From Bacillus proteolyticus (GTDB lineage: Bacteria; Bacillota; Bacilli; Bacillales; Bacillaceae_G): a stretch of DNA of 64,000 nucleotides. The translations under genes and the position numbers were made by a program. The DNA is taken from assembly GCF_001884065.1 (NCBI RefSeq), contig NZ_MACH01000092.1, positions 248,001 to 312,000 on the forward strand, given 5' to 3'. This document shows, piece after piece, positions 45,204 through 53,383 of the stretch. Numbering within the stretch: the first letter of the stretch is position 1; every line of letters starts with the position of its first letter. The notes below the pieces were generated by a model. The model made no database searches. It was not told where the DNA came from and saw only the letters and a program-made list of their open reading frames with translations.

Positions 45204-45815
45204 TTGAAAAATTCTACTCTTTCAGCAAGAAAACACCGCTCCTTAGAAACAAAAAGGAAACTATTACATTCCGGTTATACTATTTTTATAAGAAACGGAT
45301 TTCAGAAAACTACAATCACGCAAATTATTAAACATGCAGAAACTGGTTATGGAACAGCATATGTATATTTTAAAAACAAAGATGCTCTCCTCGTCGTTTT
45401 GATGGAAGATGTTATGAATCGCTTTTATAATATTGCTGATCGCTCTTTTTCACCTCAAACAAAGTTAGACGCATGTGATATGATCCAAAGTCAAGTTAGA
45501 GCCTTTTTGCAATTAGCGGAAGAAGAACGAGATATTTTGCAAGTTGTCGAAGAAGCAATAGGATTATCAAGAGAGATAAGTCAAAAATGGGATGAGATTC
45601 GTGAACGCTTTATAAAAAGTATTATGCAGGATATTACTTACTCTCAAGAAAGTGGATTGGCGCAGCCTGAATTAAATAAAGAGATTGTAGCACGTGGTTG
45701 GTTCGCGATGAATGAAATGTTTCTTTGGGAAATTGTGCAAAATGATAAAAAGCTAGATTTAGAAGAAGTTGTACATACATTGACAGTGATGTATACGGCA
45801 GGTCTATATAAATAG
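45204..45815 (+). CDS. TetR/AcrR-family regulator
   Basis: The 203-residue protein has the TetR helix-turn-helix: 'IFIRNGFQKTTITQIIKHAE' followed by 'TGYGTAYVYFKNKDALLVVL'. The C-terminal ligand domain is all helical. The start is TTG at 45204 after AGAGGTGAT. It is divergent from the kyn operon and shares a repeat-bearing promoter with it, so it probably controls kynUBA and itself. The signal (kynurenine, tryptophan or another compound) is unknown. Kynurenine operons elsewhere are more often controlled by Lrp-type proteins. Confidence 0.88.
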   Translation: MKNSTLSARKHRSLETKRKLLHSGYTIFIRNGFQKTTITQIIKHAETGYGTAYVYFKNKDALLVVLMEDVMNRFYNIADRSFSPQTKLDACDMIQSQVRAFLQLAEEERDILQVVEEAIGLSREISQKWDEIRERFIKSIMQDITYSQESGLAQPELNKEIVARGWFAMNEMFLWEIVQNDKKLDLEEVVHTLTVMYTAGLYK

Positions 45816-45847
45816 CACACCCTTTATTCATAAGGTGTGCTATTTTT
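45811..45847. terminator. Bidirectional terminator
   Basis: AAATAGCACACC and GGTGTGCTATTTTT make a strong stem between the tetR gene and the converging Nudix gene. Confidence 0.9.
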
Positions 45848-45850
45848 CAT

Positions 45851-46288
45851 CTATAAAAATATTTTATCGGGATACGGTAATGCTAAAGGTGGCTTTTCAG
45901 ATAAAGGGAAATATTTTAGTTTTACAGATTCTCCATCAACTGCTTTTAACCCGCCTCCGATAATTCCACACTCAAATACAACAACAATATACTCTACTTG
46001 ATCTCCATTCGAATATGTATGACGAAATTCTTTCCCTCCAAATACCCCTTTTTCTTTTTTCACTTTTATTTTTAATCCTGTTTCTTCCCACACTTCTCTA
46101 ACAACCGCTTCTTCTGGTGTTTCTCCTGGTTCGATTGCCCCTGCTGGCAAACTCCAGTGTTCTCCTCCAGGATATTGAAATAAGATTTCCCCCTGCTCGT
46201 TTTTAATAACAGCAGCTATACTCGGCATAAAAATAAGTTCAGATCCTAATTTTTCACGAAGTCTTTTATAATATAATGACATCGGCAT
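45851..46288 (-). CDS. Nudix hydrolase
   Basis: The 145-residue protein hydrolyses a nucleoside-diphosphate-linked compound. The Nudix box reads G-x5-E-x5-[VA]-x-REVWEETG ('GAIEPGETPEEAVVREVWEE' plus TG). 'GGEHWSLPAG' precedes it. The substrate is unknown. The start at 46288 follows GGAGGGAG by eight bases. It is divergent from the arylamine N-acetyltransferase gene across a tandem repeat. Confidence 0.9.
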   Translation of the reverse strand: MPMSLYYKRLREKLGSELIFMPSIAAVIKNEQGEILFQYPGGEHWSLPAGAIEPGETPEEAVVREVWEETGLKIKVKKEKGVFGGKEFRHTYSNGDQVEYIVVVFECGIIGGGLKAVDGESVKLKYFPLSEKPPLALPYPDKIFL

Positions 46289-46330
46289 TTGATTTTCTCC
46301 CTCCACAATAAATAACTGTATTTTCTAACA

Positions 46331-46398
46331 ATTATTATATAATATTATTAATATCAGCTTCTATATTATTATATAATATTATTAATATCAGCTTCTAT
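46331..46398. repeat. Perfect 34-bp tandem duplication in a divergent promoter region
   Basis: Two identical 34-base units lie head to tail (46331-46364 and 46365-46398). Each starts ATTATTATATAATATTATTA, contains the palindrome TATTATATAATA and ends CAGCTTCTAT. The array lies between the Nudix gene and the arylamine N-acetyltransferase gene and ends 17 bases before the latter's start codon, so it must affect the 5' region of that transcript. Confidence 0.9.
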
Positions 46399-46415
46399 AA
46401 AGAAAGGAAGATCAA

Positions 46416-47192
46416 ATGTCACAAGAAAAACTAACAAATCAGTTTCTATCGTTTTTATCCGTTACAAAAAAGCCTGTAAGTTTAAATTTTTTAAATGAAC
46501 TTGTTAAAGCTCATCAAGAGAAAGTAAAGTGGGAAACTCTTACTAAAATAATTGACTGGGAAAAAGGTAATGAAACAAGTAATTATTTTCCTTCCATTGA
46601 GACATACATAAACCGTATTACAACAAAAGGTCTGGGGGGTACTTGTTGGACGTGCTCGATTGGATTCCATTGGTTATTATCAAACCTTGGTTTTGACGTT
46701 CATTATTTGTATATGAATCCCGGACATTTATGCTTACGTGTTAATTTAGAGCAACCGTATTATGTTGATGTTGGTTACTGTGCACCTTTATTTCAAGCAT
46801 ATCCACTATATGAATCATTTCAAGTAAGTAATGTACGAGAGACTTTTACTTATGAAGTTTCAAATAATAGGATTGAAATTACTAGAGATCCAGGTCCAGC
46901 AAAAATCTTAAATACAGAGCCAATACATTTAACAAGTATGAAAGAACTCATTAAAAAGTCTAATGACTGGCATTCTTCTGTATTAAAGAAAATTCAGATT
47001 TTCGGTTATATCGATGGCATTCCAACTTCTATTAATGATAATGTTTTAAAACGATATTTCCAAGGTAAGAAAAGAGAACATAGCCTTACCTCTTCTGAAC
47101 TTGCTTATTGGATAACAGAAAGATTTTGTATTGATAAAGAAATGTACCAAGCGGCAACTAATATTTTTAATGAGAAAACTTCAAAAAAATAA
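46416..47192 (+). CDS. Arylamine N-acetyltransferase
   Basis: NAT enzymes move an acetyl group from acetyl-CoA to arylamines, hydrazines or similar, often detoxifying drugs. The 258-residue protein has the catalytic triad: Cys77 in 'LGGTCWTCSIGFHWLL', His104 in 'NPGHLCLRV' and Asp118 in YYVDVGYC. The N-terminal helix region ('NQFLSFLSVTKKPVSLNFL') also fits. The start follows AAAGGAAGATCAA. A perfect tandem duplication lies just upstream of the ribosome binding site. Confidence 0.92.
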   Translation: MSQEKLTNQFLSFLSVTKKPVSLNFLNELVKAHQEKVKWETLTKIIDWEKGNETSNYFPSIETYINRITTKGLGGTCWTCSIGFHWLLSNLGFDVHYLYMNPGHLCLRVNLEQPYYVDVGYCAPLFQAYPLYESFQVSNVRETFTYEVSNNRIEITRDPGPAKILNTEPIHLTSMKELIKKSNDWHSSVLKKIQIFGYIDGIPTSINDNVLKRYFQGKKREHSLTSSELAYWITERFCIDKEMYQAATNIFNEKTSKK

Positions 47193-47222
47193 ACTGTTAC
47201 TCAACATGTTAAGTGACAGTTC
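47192..47222. terminator. Hairpin between converging genes
   Basis: AACTGTTACT and AAGTGACAGTT form an imperfect stem at the end of the acetyltransferase gene, followed by a weak T run. The converging DUF3953 gene ends in the same place. Confidence 0.6.
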
Positions 47223-47460
47223 ATTTTAAATATTTTATTAACGATACAATGATACAAAATAGCGATGTAAGTAAAAACAACAACCCCATATTCTTATTCT
47301 CTTTTTCCTCTTTCTTAACGTTTTGTATCCCCATACCAGCAAGCATAAATCCTAACAATAATTGCAAAATAAGCATACTTTGCTTCGAGTCATCATTCCA
47401 ACTGTAAATAGAATAGCCCATTACAATAATAGCGAGTATGAATGTGGTAATTCTAATCAT
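47221..47460 (-). CDS. Small membrane protein (DUF3953-like)
   Basis: The 79-residue protein has three hydrophobic segments with a short charged loop ('NVKKEEKENKN'). The pattern 'LQLLLGFMLAGMGIQNVKK' fits DUF3953 of Bacillus, a family of unknown role. The start follows GGGGGTGTTTTT. It lies 21 bases downstream of the DUF3977 gene on the same strand and is probably co-transcribed with it. Confidence 0.78.
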   Translation of the reverse strand: MIRITTFILAIIVMGYSIYSWNDDSKQSMLILQLLLGFMLAGMGIQNVKKEEKENKNMGLLFLLTSLFCIIVSLIKYLK

Positions 47461-47481
47461 AAAAACACCCCCTATTTGATT

Positions 47482-47727
47482 CTATTGTTTTAACCTACTC
47501 ACCATTCCAACAATAAACTTATACTCAGCTCTACTTTTTCTTACTTTCTTAAAGCCCTCTTTCGTATCAAAAATAAAACACGTTTTCCGAAACCAAATGC
47601 GTACGTATAAAGACTCAAAATAAATTGGTTTTATAATTCCTCGTTCCTCAAATTCAGTTCCATCTTTATTTTCAGTTTCTGTTCGAACGAACCACCTATT
47701 TCCGATGCCAATTTCAATATACTTCAC
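47482..47727 (-). CDS. DUF3977 family protein
   Basis: This 81-residue soluble protein begins 'MKYIEIGIGNRWFVRTETE', with 'DGTEFEERGI' next, and ends in a basic helix. The family is known from Bacillus genomes without a function. The start is GTG at 47727, preceded by GGGGGTTAGCGT. It is followed on the same strand by the DUF3953-like gene. Confidence 0.8.
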   Translation of the reverse strand: MKYIEIGIGNRWFVRTETENKDGTEFEERGIIKPIYFESLYVRIWFRKTCFIFDTKEGFKKVRKSRAEYKFIVGMVSRLKQ

Positions 47728-47815
47728 ACGCTAACCCCCTTCAGGAAATCTTCTTTCTAATAATTCTATTATTTCCCTGGCAAGCGCATATTCCGACAGA
47801 ACGTGAGCCCACAAA

Positions 47816-47846
47816 GAAAAAAGTAGATTACAAAAATCTACTTTTA
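47816..47846 (-). terminator. Terminator after a decayed regulator gene
   Basis: AAAGTAGATT and AATCTACTTT with a short loop are followed by T on the minus strand. It overlaps the stop of the sigma-54 activator remnant and probably belonged to it. Confidence 0.7.
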
Positions 47847-48290
47847 TAGCCTAAATTTTTGCATACGTTTATAAAATGTACTGCGTGGCACATCTAATAG
47901 TTTTGCAGCTAACGAAACATTTCCGTTCATATTTTCTAGCGCTTCAATCATGCTATTTTACTGTGTTTTTTCAAAGAAATTTAATGTATGTTCCATACTA
48001 TTTTCAGCTTGTAATTCAAGTTGCTGTTGATTTCCCATCATTATTTGTAATCATAATGATATTTGTTTTTCACATATTTCCCGTCCTTGCGACAAAATGT
48101 AAATATGCTGCTCTAGTACTTTTAATAACTCTCTTATATTTCCTGATCATTTATTCTGTGAAAAATTGGTTTCGATGTATTTAAATACTACATTTACGTT
48201 CAATCGTATGGACAATTGAAGTTAACATACCAAGCATATATGGATGTGAAGGCTGAATCGAACAGGAGAAATAGTGTTTTCAACATAATT
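47844..48290 (-). pseudogene. Remnant of a sigma-54-dependent activator (AcoR-like)
   Basis: In several frames the minus strand still encodes recognisable pieces. 'IQPSHPYMLGMLTSIVHTIE' matches the end of a GAF sensor domain. 'GNIRELLKVLEQHIYIL' matches the post-ATPase linker of enhancer-binding proteins. 'IEALENMNGNVSLAAKLLDV' plus PRSTFYKRMQKF is the Fis-type helix-turn-helix. The central AAA+ ATPase domain of about 230 residues is missing between the first two, and stops (for example TAA before NSMIEALE) break the rest. The gene therefore lost its core by deletion and then decayed. Confidence 0.65.
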
Positions 48291-48326
48291 AGAAAACGAT
48301 ACAAATATGTTGAAAATTTGAATGCC

Positions 48327-48500
48327 TTAATGCGCTTCTTTATTCGTTTTTAGTAGTACTATATTTTGTATAATGGATCCAAAGAAAATACATAACCAAA
48401 ACCACTTTTGCGGATTGTTATTTACAAAGAAAACTACCATCGCTATTGCGAATAAAATAGTGGCTGCTAAACTAGTATATAATTTCGTTCTAATCCCCAT
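48327..48500 (-). CDS. Small 57-residue membrane protein
   Basis: ATG at 48500 follows GGGAGTAAAGCATA and the frame ends with TAA at 48327-48329. The product has two hydrophobic helices ('LAATILFAIAMVVFFV' and 'WFWLCIFFGSIIQNIVLL') joined by NNNPQK, with basic ends. I do not recognise the family. It lies 16 bases downstream of the NIPSNAP gene on the same strand, so it may be the last gene of that unit. Confidence 0.6.
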   Translation of the reverse strand: MGIRTKLYTSLAATILFAIAMVVFFVNNNPQKWFWLCIFFGSIIQNIVLLKTNKEAH

Positions 48501-48516
48501 TATGCTTTACTCCCTA

Positions 48517-48855
48517 TCATTTTACAGTATATAGTAACTCTTCATTTTTCATCTCTATTATGTACTCTCGTAAAACATATTTTTTCCCGCCATGTTTTTC
48601 ATACCAATCATGTATTCTTTTAACATGCATCTTATCACTTCTAATTTTCATTTCAATTTCTTCATAATCTTCATAACTATCATATTCCCATATTGCAAAT
48701 ACTTCAGTTGTACCATCATTATTATCTTTCATCCAGCGTCCTATTAGCCTAGAGCCATGCTTTAACTGATTAGGTAAATTAGTATTATTAAAATGAGCAT
48801 TAAATACTTCAATAAATTCATTTTTTACTATATAGTACTTTCTTCTGTAAAACAT
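48517..48855 (-). CDS. NIPSNAP-family protein
   Basis: The 112-residue protein has a dimeric alpha/beta-barrel-type fold of the NIPSNAP kind: 'YYIVKNEFIEVFNAHFNN', 'RLIGRWMKDNNDGTTEVFAI', 'WEYDSYEDYEEIE'. Function is unknown; small barrels of this type often act as monooxygenases or binding proteins. Its start lies inside the end of the acetyltransferase gene (28-base overlap) and follows AGAGGTG, so the two are translated together. Confidence 0.85.
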   Translation of the reverse strand: MFYRRKYYIVKNEFIEVFNAHFNNTNLPNQLKHGSRLIGRWMKDNNDGTTEVFAIWEYDSYEDYEEIEMKIRSDKMHVKRIHDWYEKHGGKKYVLREYIIEMKNEELLYTVK

Positions 48856-49424
48856 TCCACTACACCTCTTTTATGAAATGTATTAATAAACCTTCCCATT
48901 ACTACCGTATTATAATACTTCCCATCCGATAGCCTTTTATCATTTTTTAGTATACCTTCTACTTCAAAACCTAATTTTTTATAAAGATGAATGGCTTTTT
49001 CGTTTGTCTCTAACACTTGTAATGATATCTTTTTCACTTCATTTTCATCAGCCCAATGAATAGATTGTTGCAATAGAATCTTACCCAGCCCATATCCCCA
49101 AAACTCTCTTAAAATACAAACACCAAACTCTACTTTATGAGATAATCTCTTCAGATTTGATCCTTCACATCTTGAAAATCCAACGATTCGATTGTGCACT
49201 TCTACAACTAAAAAGAGATTCTTAATCTCTTCACTATCTGTTTTTATTATTTTTTGAAACCCTATCTTATCTATAAGTCCCTCTCCAGCTTCTCTATCCA
49301 TATTTTCAGTTTCTCCATCGATCTGAATTCTAATTTTTGATAACTGCTCAGCGTCTGTTTCAGCCGCAGATCGAATTGTATAAGTTAATCCATTTATATG
49401 AAACTCTTGTCCTTTTATAATCAT
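48828..49424 (-). CDS. GNAT-family N-acetyltransferase
   Basis: The 198-residue protein has 'YTIRSAAETDAEQLSKIRIQ' as the N-terminal GNAT strand-helix, 'LREFWGYGLGKILLQQSI' as the acetyl-CoA loop and 'TNEKAIHLYKKLGFEVEG' as the terminal motif. The substrate is unknown. It starts 12 bases after the DeoR gene stop behind AAAGGAG and overlaps the NIPSNAP gene at its 3' end, making a DeoR-GNAT-NIPSNAP unit. Confidence 0.88.
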   Translation of the reverse strand: MIIKGQEFHINGLTYTIRSAAETDAEQLSKIRIQIDGETENMDREAGEGLIDKIGFQKIIKTDSEEIKNLFLVVEVHNRIVGFSRCEGSNLKRLSHKVEFGVCILREFWGYGLGKILLQQSIHWADENEVKKISLQVLETNEKAIHLYKKLGFEVEGILKNDKRLSDGKYYNTVVMGRFINTFHKRGVVECFTEESTI

Positions 49425-49436
49425 TTCAAACTCCTT

Positions 49437-50207
49437 TTAAATGCAGTCTATTGGCGCTATTACAATTACTTTACCTTGTTTCTCAAATTCTTGAATTGCC
49501 TCTTTACTAGCCTCTTCATCTGTTATTATAAGGGCAATTTCTTTCAGTGACTCTCCTTTTATAAAGCAGTCTATTCCGAGTTTATTATGAGGAGCTAAAC
49601 AAATATTCCTTCTAGCGATTTTACTTACTGTTTTTCCAAAATAAGCAACTTCCGGTGTTGCAGTACTTATACCATGTAATGAAATGCCTCCACCTGTAGA
49701 GAAATAAAGATCAATAGATAATCTACTTATCAATTCAGAGGCAAGTGTATCTGTCATATTTCCTGAAGGTTTTACCTTACCACCAATTAAATACACTTCT
49801 ATGTTCTTATATTCTCGTAACGAACTAGCTATCTCTATAGAATTCGTTATAACTGTAAATGATGTTTCGGGTAAAAATTTTAACATAGCACAATGAATTG
49901 AAGCCCCACCAATAAAAACGGAATCTCCTTCTTGTATATAAGATACAGCAACTTTAGCGATTGCTTCTTCGTATATTGAACTATCACTAAAACGTTTAAA
50001 TGGTTCAGCAGCTAAGTTTCTCACTCGCGTAAGTTCAATTGCACCTCCGTGAGTTCTTTTTAATAAACCATCCTTCTCCATAATAGACAAATCTCTTCTT
50101 ATAGAATCGATAGACATGTCGAAGCTTTCCGCAAGATCCTTTGCGATTACTCTTCCATCTTTCTTAAGCAATTTTAAAATGTTCTCTCGACGCTCTTCAG
50201 TAAACAT
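49437..50207 (-). CDS. DeoR-family transcriptional regulator
   Basis: The 256-residue protein has an N-terminal winged helix ('ERRENILKLLKKDGRVIAKD', 'SFDMSIDSIRRDLSIMEKDG') and a DeoR sugar-phosphate sensor domain ('VFIGGASIHCAMLKFL', then 'VYLIGGKVKPSG'). Such proteins usually repress sugar or nucleoside operons, but no such genes are adjacent. It is the first gene of a unit with an acetyltransferase and a NIPSNAP protein. The start follows GGCGGTGAG. Confidence 0.9.
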   Translation of the reverse strand: MFTEERRENILKLLKKDGRVIAKDLAESFDMSIDSIRRDLSIMEKDGLLKRTHGGAIELTRVRNLAAEPFKRFSDSSIYEEAIAKVAVSYIQEGDSVFIGGASIHCAMLKFLPETSFTVITNSIEIASSLREYKNIEVYLIGGKVKPSGNMTDTLASELISRLSIDLYFSTGGGISLHGISTATPEVAYFGKTVSKIARRNICLAPHNKLGIDCFIKGESLKEIALIITDEEASKEAIQEFEKQGKVIVIAPIDCI

Positions 50208-50458
50208 ATTCTCACCGCCGTTATTGAAAATTCAGAAATTAAATATTTATGTTAATTATATGCATGTCCCTTCCGTTTTACAATATTTTCAATTATTATT
50301 TTTTCAGCTTTATGCAGTTTTTCTCTCTCTTTCTATTTCATTAACTTTAATATCGAATAAATGTACATTTTCATATTCTACTAAAATACTTCTATTTACC
50401 TTCCTATTGATGTAAAATTATTCCTATGTTTTACTTTTTAATACAGAAAGGAATTACT

Positions 50459-50950
50459 ATGAAATCTATAATTAAAGTAACTTGTACAGCAATATTATTT
50501 ACAGGACTAATGGCAGGATGTAATGGTAGTACTACACCAAAACAAGAAAAGAGCGCTCTCGAAAAAGATGCAATGCACTATGGGGAAATATTTAAAAACG
50601 AATACTATAGAGCAACTGTTGAAAATGCAAAGTTCGAAAAAATAGACAAAGAGTGGCGCCTTACAACTCGTGTTACAATTAATAACGCTCGTGCTGACGG
50701 ACAAACGATAGATCTTTCAGAAATAAAATATTTCATAAAAGATGAAAAAACTGGTGAAAAATACGAAGGTGAATTTATACAAAATGAGAACGCTAAAAAG
50801 GTTCCATCTGAGTTTTCTTTAACTACCGACATTGAATTTAATATGAAAACTTCACCAAAAGATTTAGGTAATATGTATTTATACATAGATAGCAAAGCTG
50901 CGCCGTTAACAGATACATATTGGAAACTTGATAATTTAGTATCTAAATAA
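50459..50950 (+). CDS. Lipoprotein with DUF5067-like domain
   Basis: The 163-residue lipoprotein has lipobox LMAGC at about residue 20. The mature domain ('FKNEYYRATVENAKFEKIDKE', quoted in part: YYRATVENAKFEKI; and 'LTTRVTINNARADGQTIDLS') looks like an immunoglobulin-type beta sandwich as in DUF4352/DUF5067 lipoproteins. The role is unknown. The start at 50459 follows AAAGGAATTACT; an in-frame ATG at 50426 has no site. Confidence 0.82.
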   Translation: MKSIIKVTCTAILFTGLMAGCNGSTTPKQEKSALEKDAMHYGEIFKNEYYRATVENAKFEKIDKEWRLTTRVTINNARADGQTIDLSEIKYFIKDEKTGEKYEGEFIQNENAKKVPSEFSLTTDIEFNMKTSPKDLGNMYLYIDSKAAPLTDTYWKLDNLVSK

Positions 50951-50979
50951 AAAACAGTCATTTAAGACTGTTTTTTTTG
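50951..50979 (+). terminator. Rho-independent terminator
   Basis: AAAACAGTC and GACTGTTTT with a six-base loop are followed by eight T, directly after the lipoprotein stop codon. Confidence 0.92.
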
Positions 50980-51000
50980 TTATTAAACTAATAAAGTTTA

Positions 51001-51663
51001 CTAGTTACATTTCTCAAGCAATACATCTTTTGCACAAATTATTACTTCTTCAAATGGGCAATCAAATAACACACCCAATTCAAATCCATCTTCAGTAAGT
51101 TCTATTTCATGACACATCCAACAAGCACCTTCAAGTTTTTTCGGTATAGAACATCCCGTAACTCCTATAAAAGTAAGTCGAAGCTTTTCAAAATCACTAA
51201 AACTACCACTGCAATCTAAAGTTATAATTAGCGTATCTTTTGATCTTCTCTCTACTGATTTGACTACACTATCATGTAGTGAGTATTCATGCAGTTGAAC
51301 GACATTCTGTGGGAGTTTTTCTTTTATAGAATTAAAACTTTCTAAATAAGCTTGTTCTAAATCATTCATTCTTTTCTCATAGTCCTCTGTCCACTCAAGC
51401 ATAAGTTTCTTTAATTTTTCCGATGGATATTCTGAATTAATTGTGTTGTCATGAATATACGGATGTAGTGACTTCGGAAGAAACTTTAATAAATCTTCTT
51501 TCTTTTCTTCCACATCTTCTTTCAAACTTTGCTTATAATCCATTCCCGCCTTTTCGCTCTCTCGCAAAATCTCTCCCCATTCATCTAATGTTTCTGAGAA
51601 AATTAAAAATCCAGACACTTGCATTTCTTTATACCAATCTTTTGTGAAATATTTCAATGACAT
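51001..51663 (-). CDS. DUF4085 family protein
   Basis: The 220-residue soluble protein opens with 'LKYFTKDWYKEMQVSGFLIF' and contains 'LLKFLPKSLHPYIHD' and 'LEQAYLESFNSIKEKLPQNV', the strings typical of DUF4085 in Bacillus. The C-terminal half is predicted beta-rich with several Cys. Function is unknown. The start follows TTTTAGGAGAA. It is a single-gene unit. Confidence 0.85.
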   Translation of the reverse strand: MSLKYFTKDWYKEMQVSGFLIFSETLDEWGEILRESEKAGMDYKQSLKEDVEEKKEDLLKFLPKSLHPYIHDNTINSEYPSEKLKKLMLEWTEDYEKRMNDLEQAYLESFNSIKEKLPQNVVQLHEYSLHDSVVKSVERRSKDTLIITLDCSGSFSDFEKLRLTFIGVTGCSIPKKLEGACWMCHEIELTEDGFELGVLFDCPFEEVIICAKDVLLEKCN

Positions 51664-51877
51664 TTCTCCTAAAATATTTTAACATCCAATAAAAGCAATA
51701 TATCCACTTATTATATCATTCCAATAACCGTTTTTTCTAAAGAATAAATGTAAAACTGTAAATATTCCGCCTATTATTTCTAAAATTTCAGAATATTTAC
51801 AATAACACAGAGTTGGAATACATTTTATATGTACAAGTTTTACCTGTACAAAAATCTAAACAAAAAGGGATGGTTAT

Positions 51878-52471
51878 ATGTTGAAGAAATTAGTAGCAGG
51901 GACATTAGTAGCAGGTTTTGCATTAACTGGAGGATTAGAAGTAGTAAGTGCTGCAGAAAAAGATTATACAATTAAAACATTTGATTATTTAAAAGTTGAT
52001 GAAAAGAATGTTAGTTCATTTGCAAAATTAAGCGATCAATCAAAAAAAGACATCCAAATTACTATGGTACTACCTAAACAAAATGAAAATGGAGATTGGT
52101 TAGCCTACGGATTTACTAACAGAGAAGCATTGAATGCTTTTATTGAAAAAGATAAAAAGGCACTTAAAAATCAAATTAACCCTTTAGGTAGTGGTGCTGG
52201 TAGTACTGATTTTTATGAACATAAAGATAAAGGTGGCCAATATATTTACTGGAGCAGCGGTTTTAAAAACTTACCATCTAGCTGGAACGACAGAATTTCT
52301 TCTGTAAGTACAGCATCACCTTCTGCAAGCTATTCAACGACACTATGGGAACATACTTCAACACAAGGATATGGAAAAGGTGTCTCCTTTAGACACTCTG
52401 ATTGGTATGGTAAAACTGCTAATTTAGCTGCGGATTGGAACGATATTACTTCAGCGATTGAAATCAAATAG
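51878..52471 (+). CDS. Secreted protein with crystallin-like C-terminal domain
   Basis: The 197-residue protein has a signal peptide of about 26 residues (cleavage after VSA). An N-terminal domain (to about residue 105) follows. The C-terminal domain has spaced Tyr/Trp-Ser patterns ('FYEHKDKGGQYIYWSSGF', 'DRISSVSTASPSASYSTTLW', 'WYGKTANLAADWNDITSAIE'). It resembles beta/gamma-crystallin or I36 peptidase-inhibitor folds. The resemblance is structural guesswork. It is a single-gene unit with a strong terminator, probably stationary-phase or host-facing (inference). Confidence 0.75.
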   Translation: MLKKLVAGTLVAGFALTGGLEVVSAAEKDYTIKTFDYLKVDEKNVSSFAKLSDQSKKDIQITMVLPKQNENGDWLAYGFTNREALNAFIEKDKKALKNQINPLGSGAGSTDFYEHKDKGGQYIYWSSGFKNLPSSWNDRISSVSTASPSASYSTTLWEHTSTQGYGKGVSFRHSDWYGKTANLAADWNDITSAIEIK

Positions 52472-52543
52472 TAACAGATCTTTTCAATTGAATAGGTGGC
52501 ACTAAAGTTTTATACAGTTTTAATTGTTACTTAAATATTAATA

Positions 52544-52587
52544 GAAAGTAGAAAGACCAGCCATTTTAGACTGGTCTTTCTACTTTC
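52544..52587. terminator. Strong bidirectional terminator
   Basis: A perfect 17-base stem (GAAAGTAGAAAGACCAG and its complement) lies between the secreted-protein gene and the converging DinB gene. The T run is interrupted, but the stem is very stable. Confidence 0.8.
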
Positions 52588-52641
52588 AAGCATGCAATAA
52601 TGCTTCATGGATTGCTCTAGATAAATTAGAGAATTATTACA

Positions 52642-53121
52642 CTATTCACTATCAAAACTCTTCTGTAATTTTCGAATATAAATAATTTGACCAATATGAT
52701 ACGCATTATGAGTCGTTACATTAGCTAATACTTCCCACCACTTCGCAGATACAGGAAATCCTATTACATCACTTTCAACCTTGTCTTCATTTATGAGACT
52801 TTGCCATTGTAACAGTTTCTCTAATAGTTTTTCTCTTAACTCTTCAAATGTTTGATTATCAGATAGCATAAAACTTTTGTTATTATCACCAATAGCGGGC
52901 ACGGCATTAACATTTGATTCTTTATACCTAGTTTGCCATGTCGAGTTCCAATACAGTAAATGTTGTACAATTTCAGCTATACTATTACTCTCCTCATTCG
53001 GTTTCCAGAAAGCTTCTCTTTCAGATAAATCCTTAACTGCATCTGAAAATGGAATATACCAACTAGGATCATTCGCATTTGCTAATAACTGATCTGCTAA
53101 AACGTCTTTAACATGGAACAC
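52642..53121 (-). CDS. DinB/YfiT-family protein
   Basis: The 159-residue four-helix-bundle protein has the three metal-binding His positions of the DinB superfamily: 'SIAEIVQHLLYWNSTW' and 'TTHNAYHIGQIIYIRKL'. Such proteins are thiol-dependent (bacillithiol S-transferase-like) or of unknown function. The start is set at GTG 53121, about seven bases after GGGGGGAAG; an ATG at 53136 overlaps that site. Confidence 0.85.
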   Translation of the reverse strand: MFHVKDVLADQLLANANDPSWYIPFSDAVKDLSEREAFWKPNEESNSIAEIVQHLLYWNSTWQTRYKESNVNAVPAIGDNNKSFMLSDNQTFEELREKLLEKLLQWQSLINEDKVESDVIGFPVSAKWWEVLANVTTHNAYHIGQIIYIRKLQKSFDSE

Positions 53122-53383
53122 TTTGCTTCCCCCCATTTTAAAAACTTAATTTCATCATCATGAATGCAACACTCACTTCTCTATATACGCTGAGTCTGTA
53201 CGATTCCCTCTTTTTAGCCACACTTATGCGCTAAAAGAAACTTAAAGCACATAATCCATAAGCCGCCTCCTAAAATACAGAAATACTACTAATTGATATT
53301 ACTTGTATAAAAACAATATGTAAGATTAATAGATTTTCTCCTTATTACTCGTTATGATGAAAGAAAAAGAAAGCGAGCGACAA

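Noticed and set aside
46331-46398. CRISPR-like array
   Set aside because: Only two units lie head to tail with no spacer between them; this is a simple tandem duplication.
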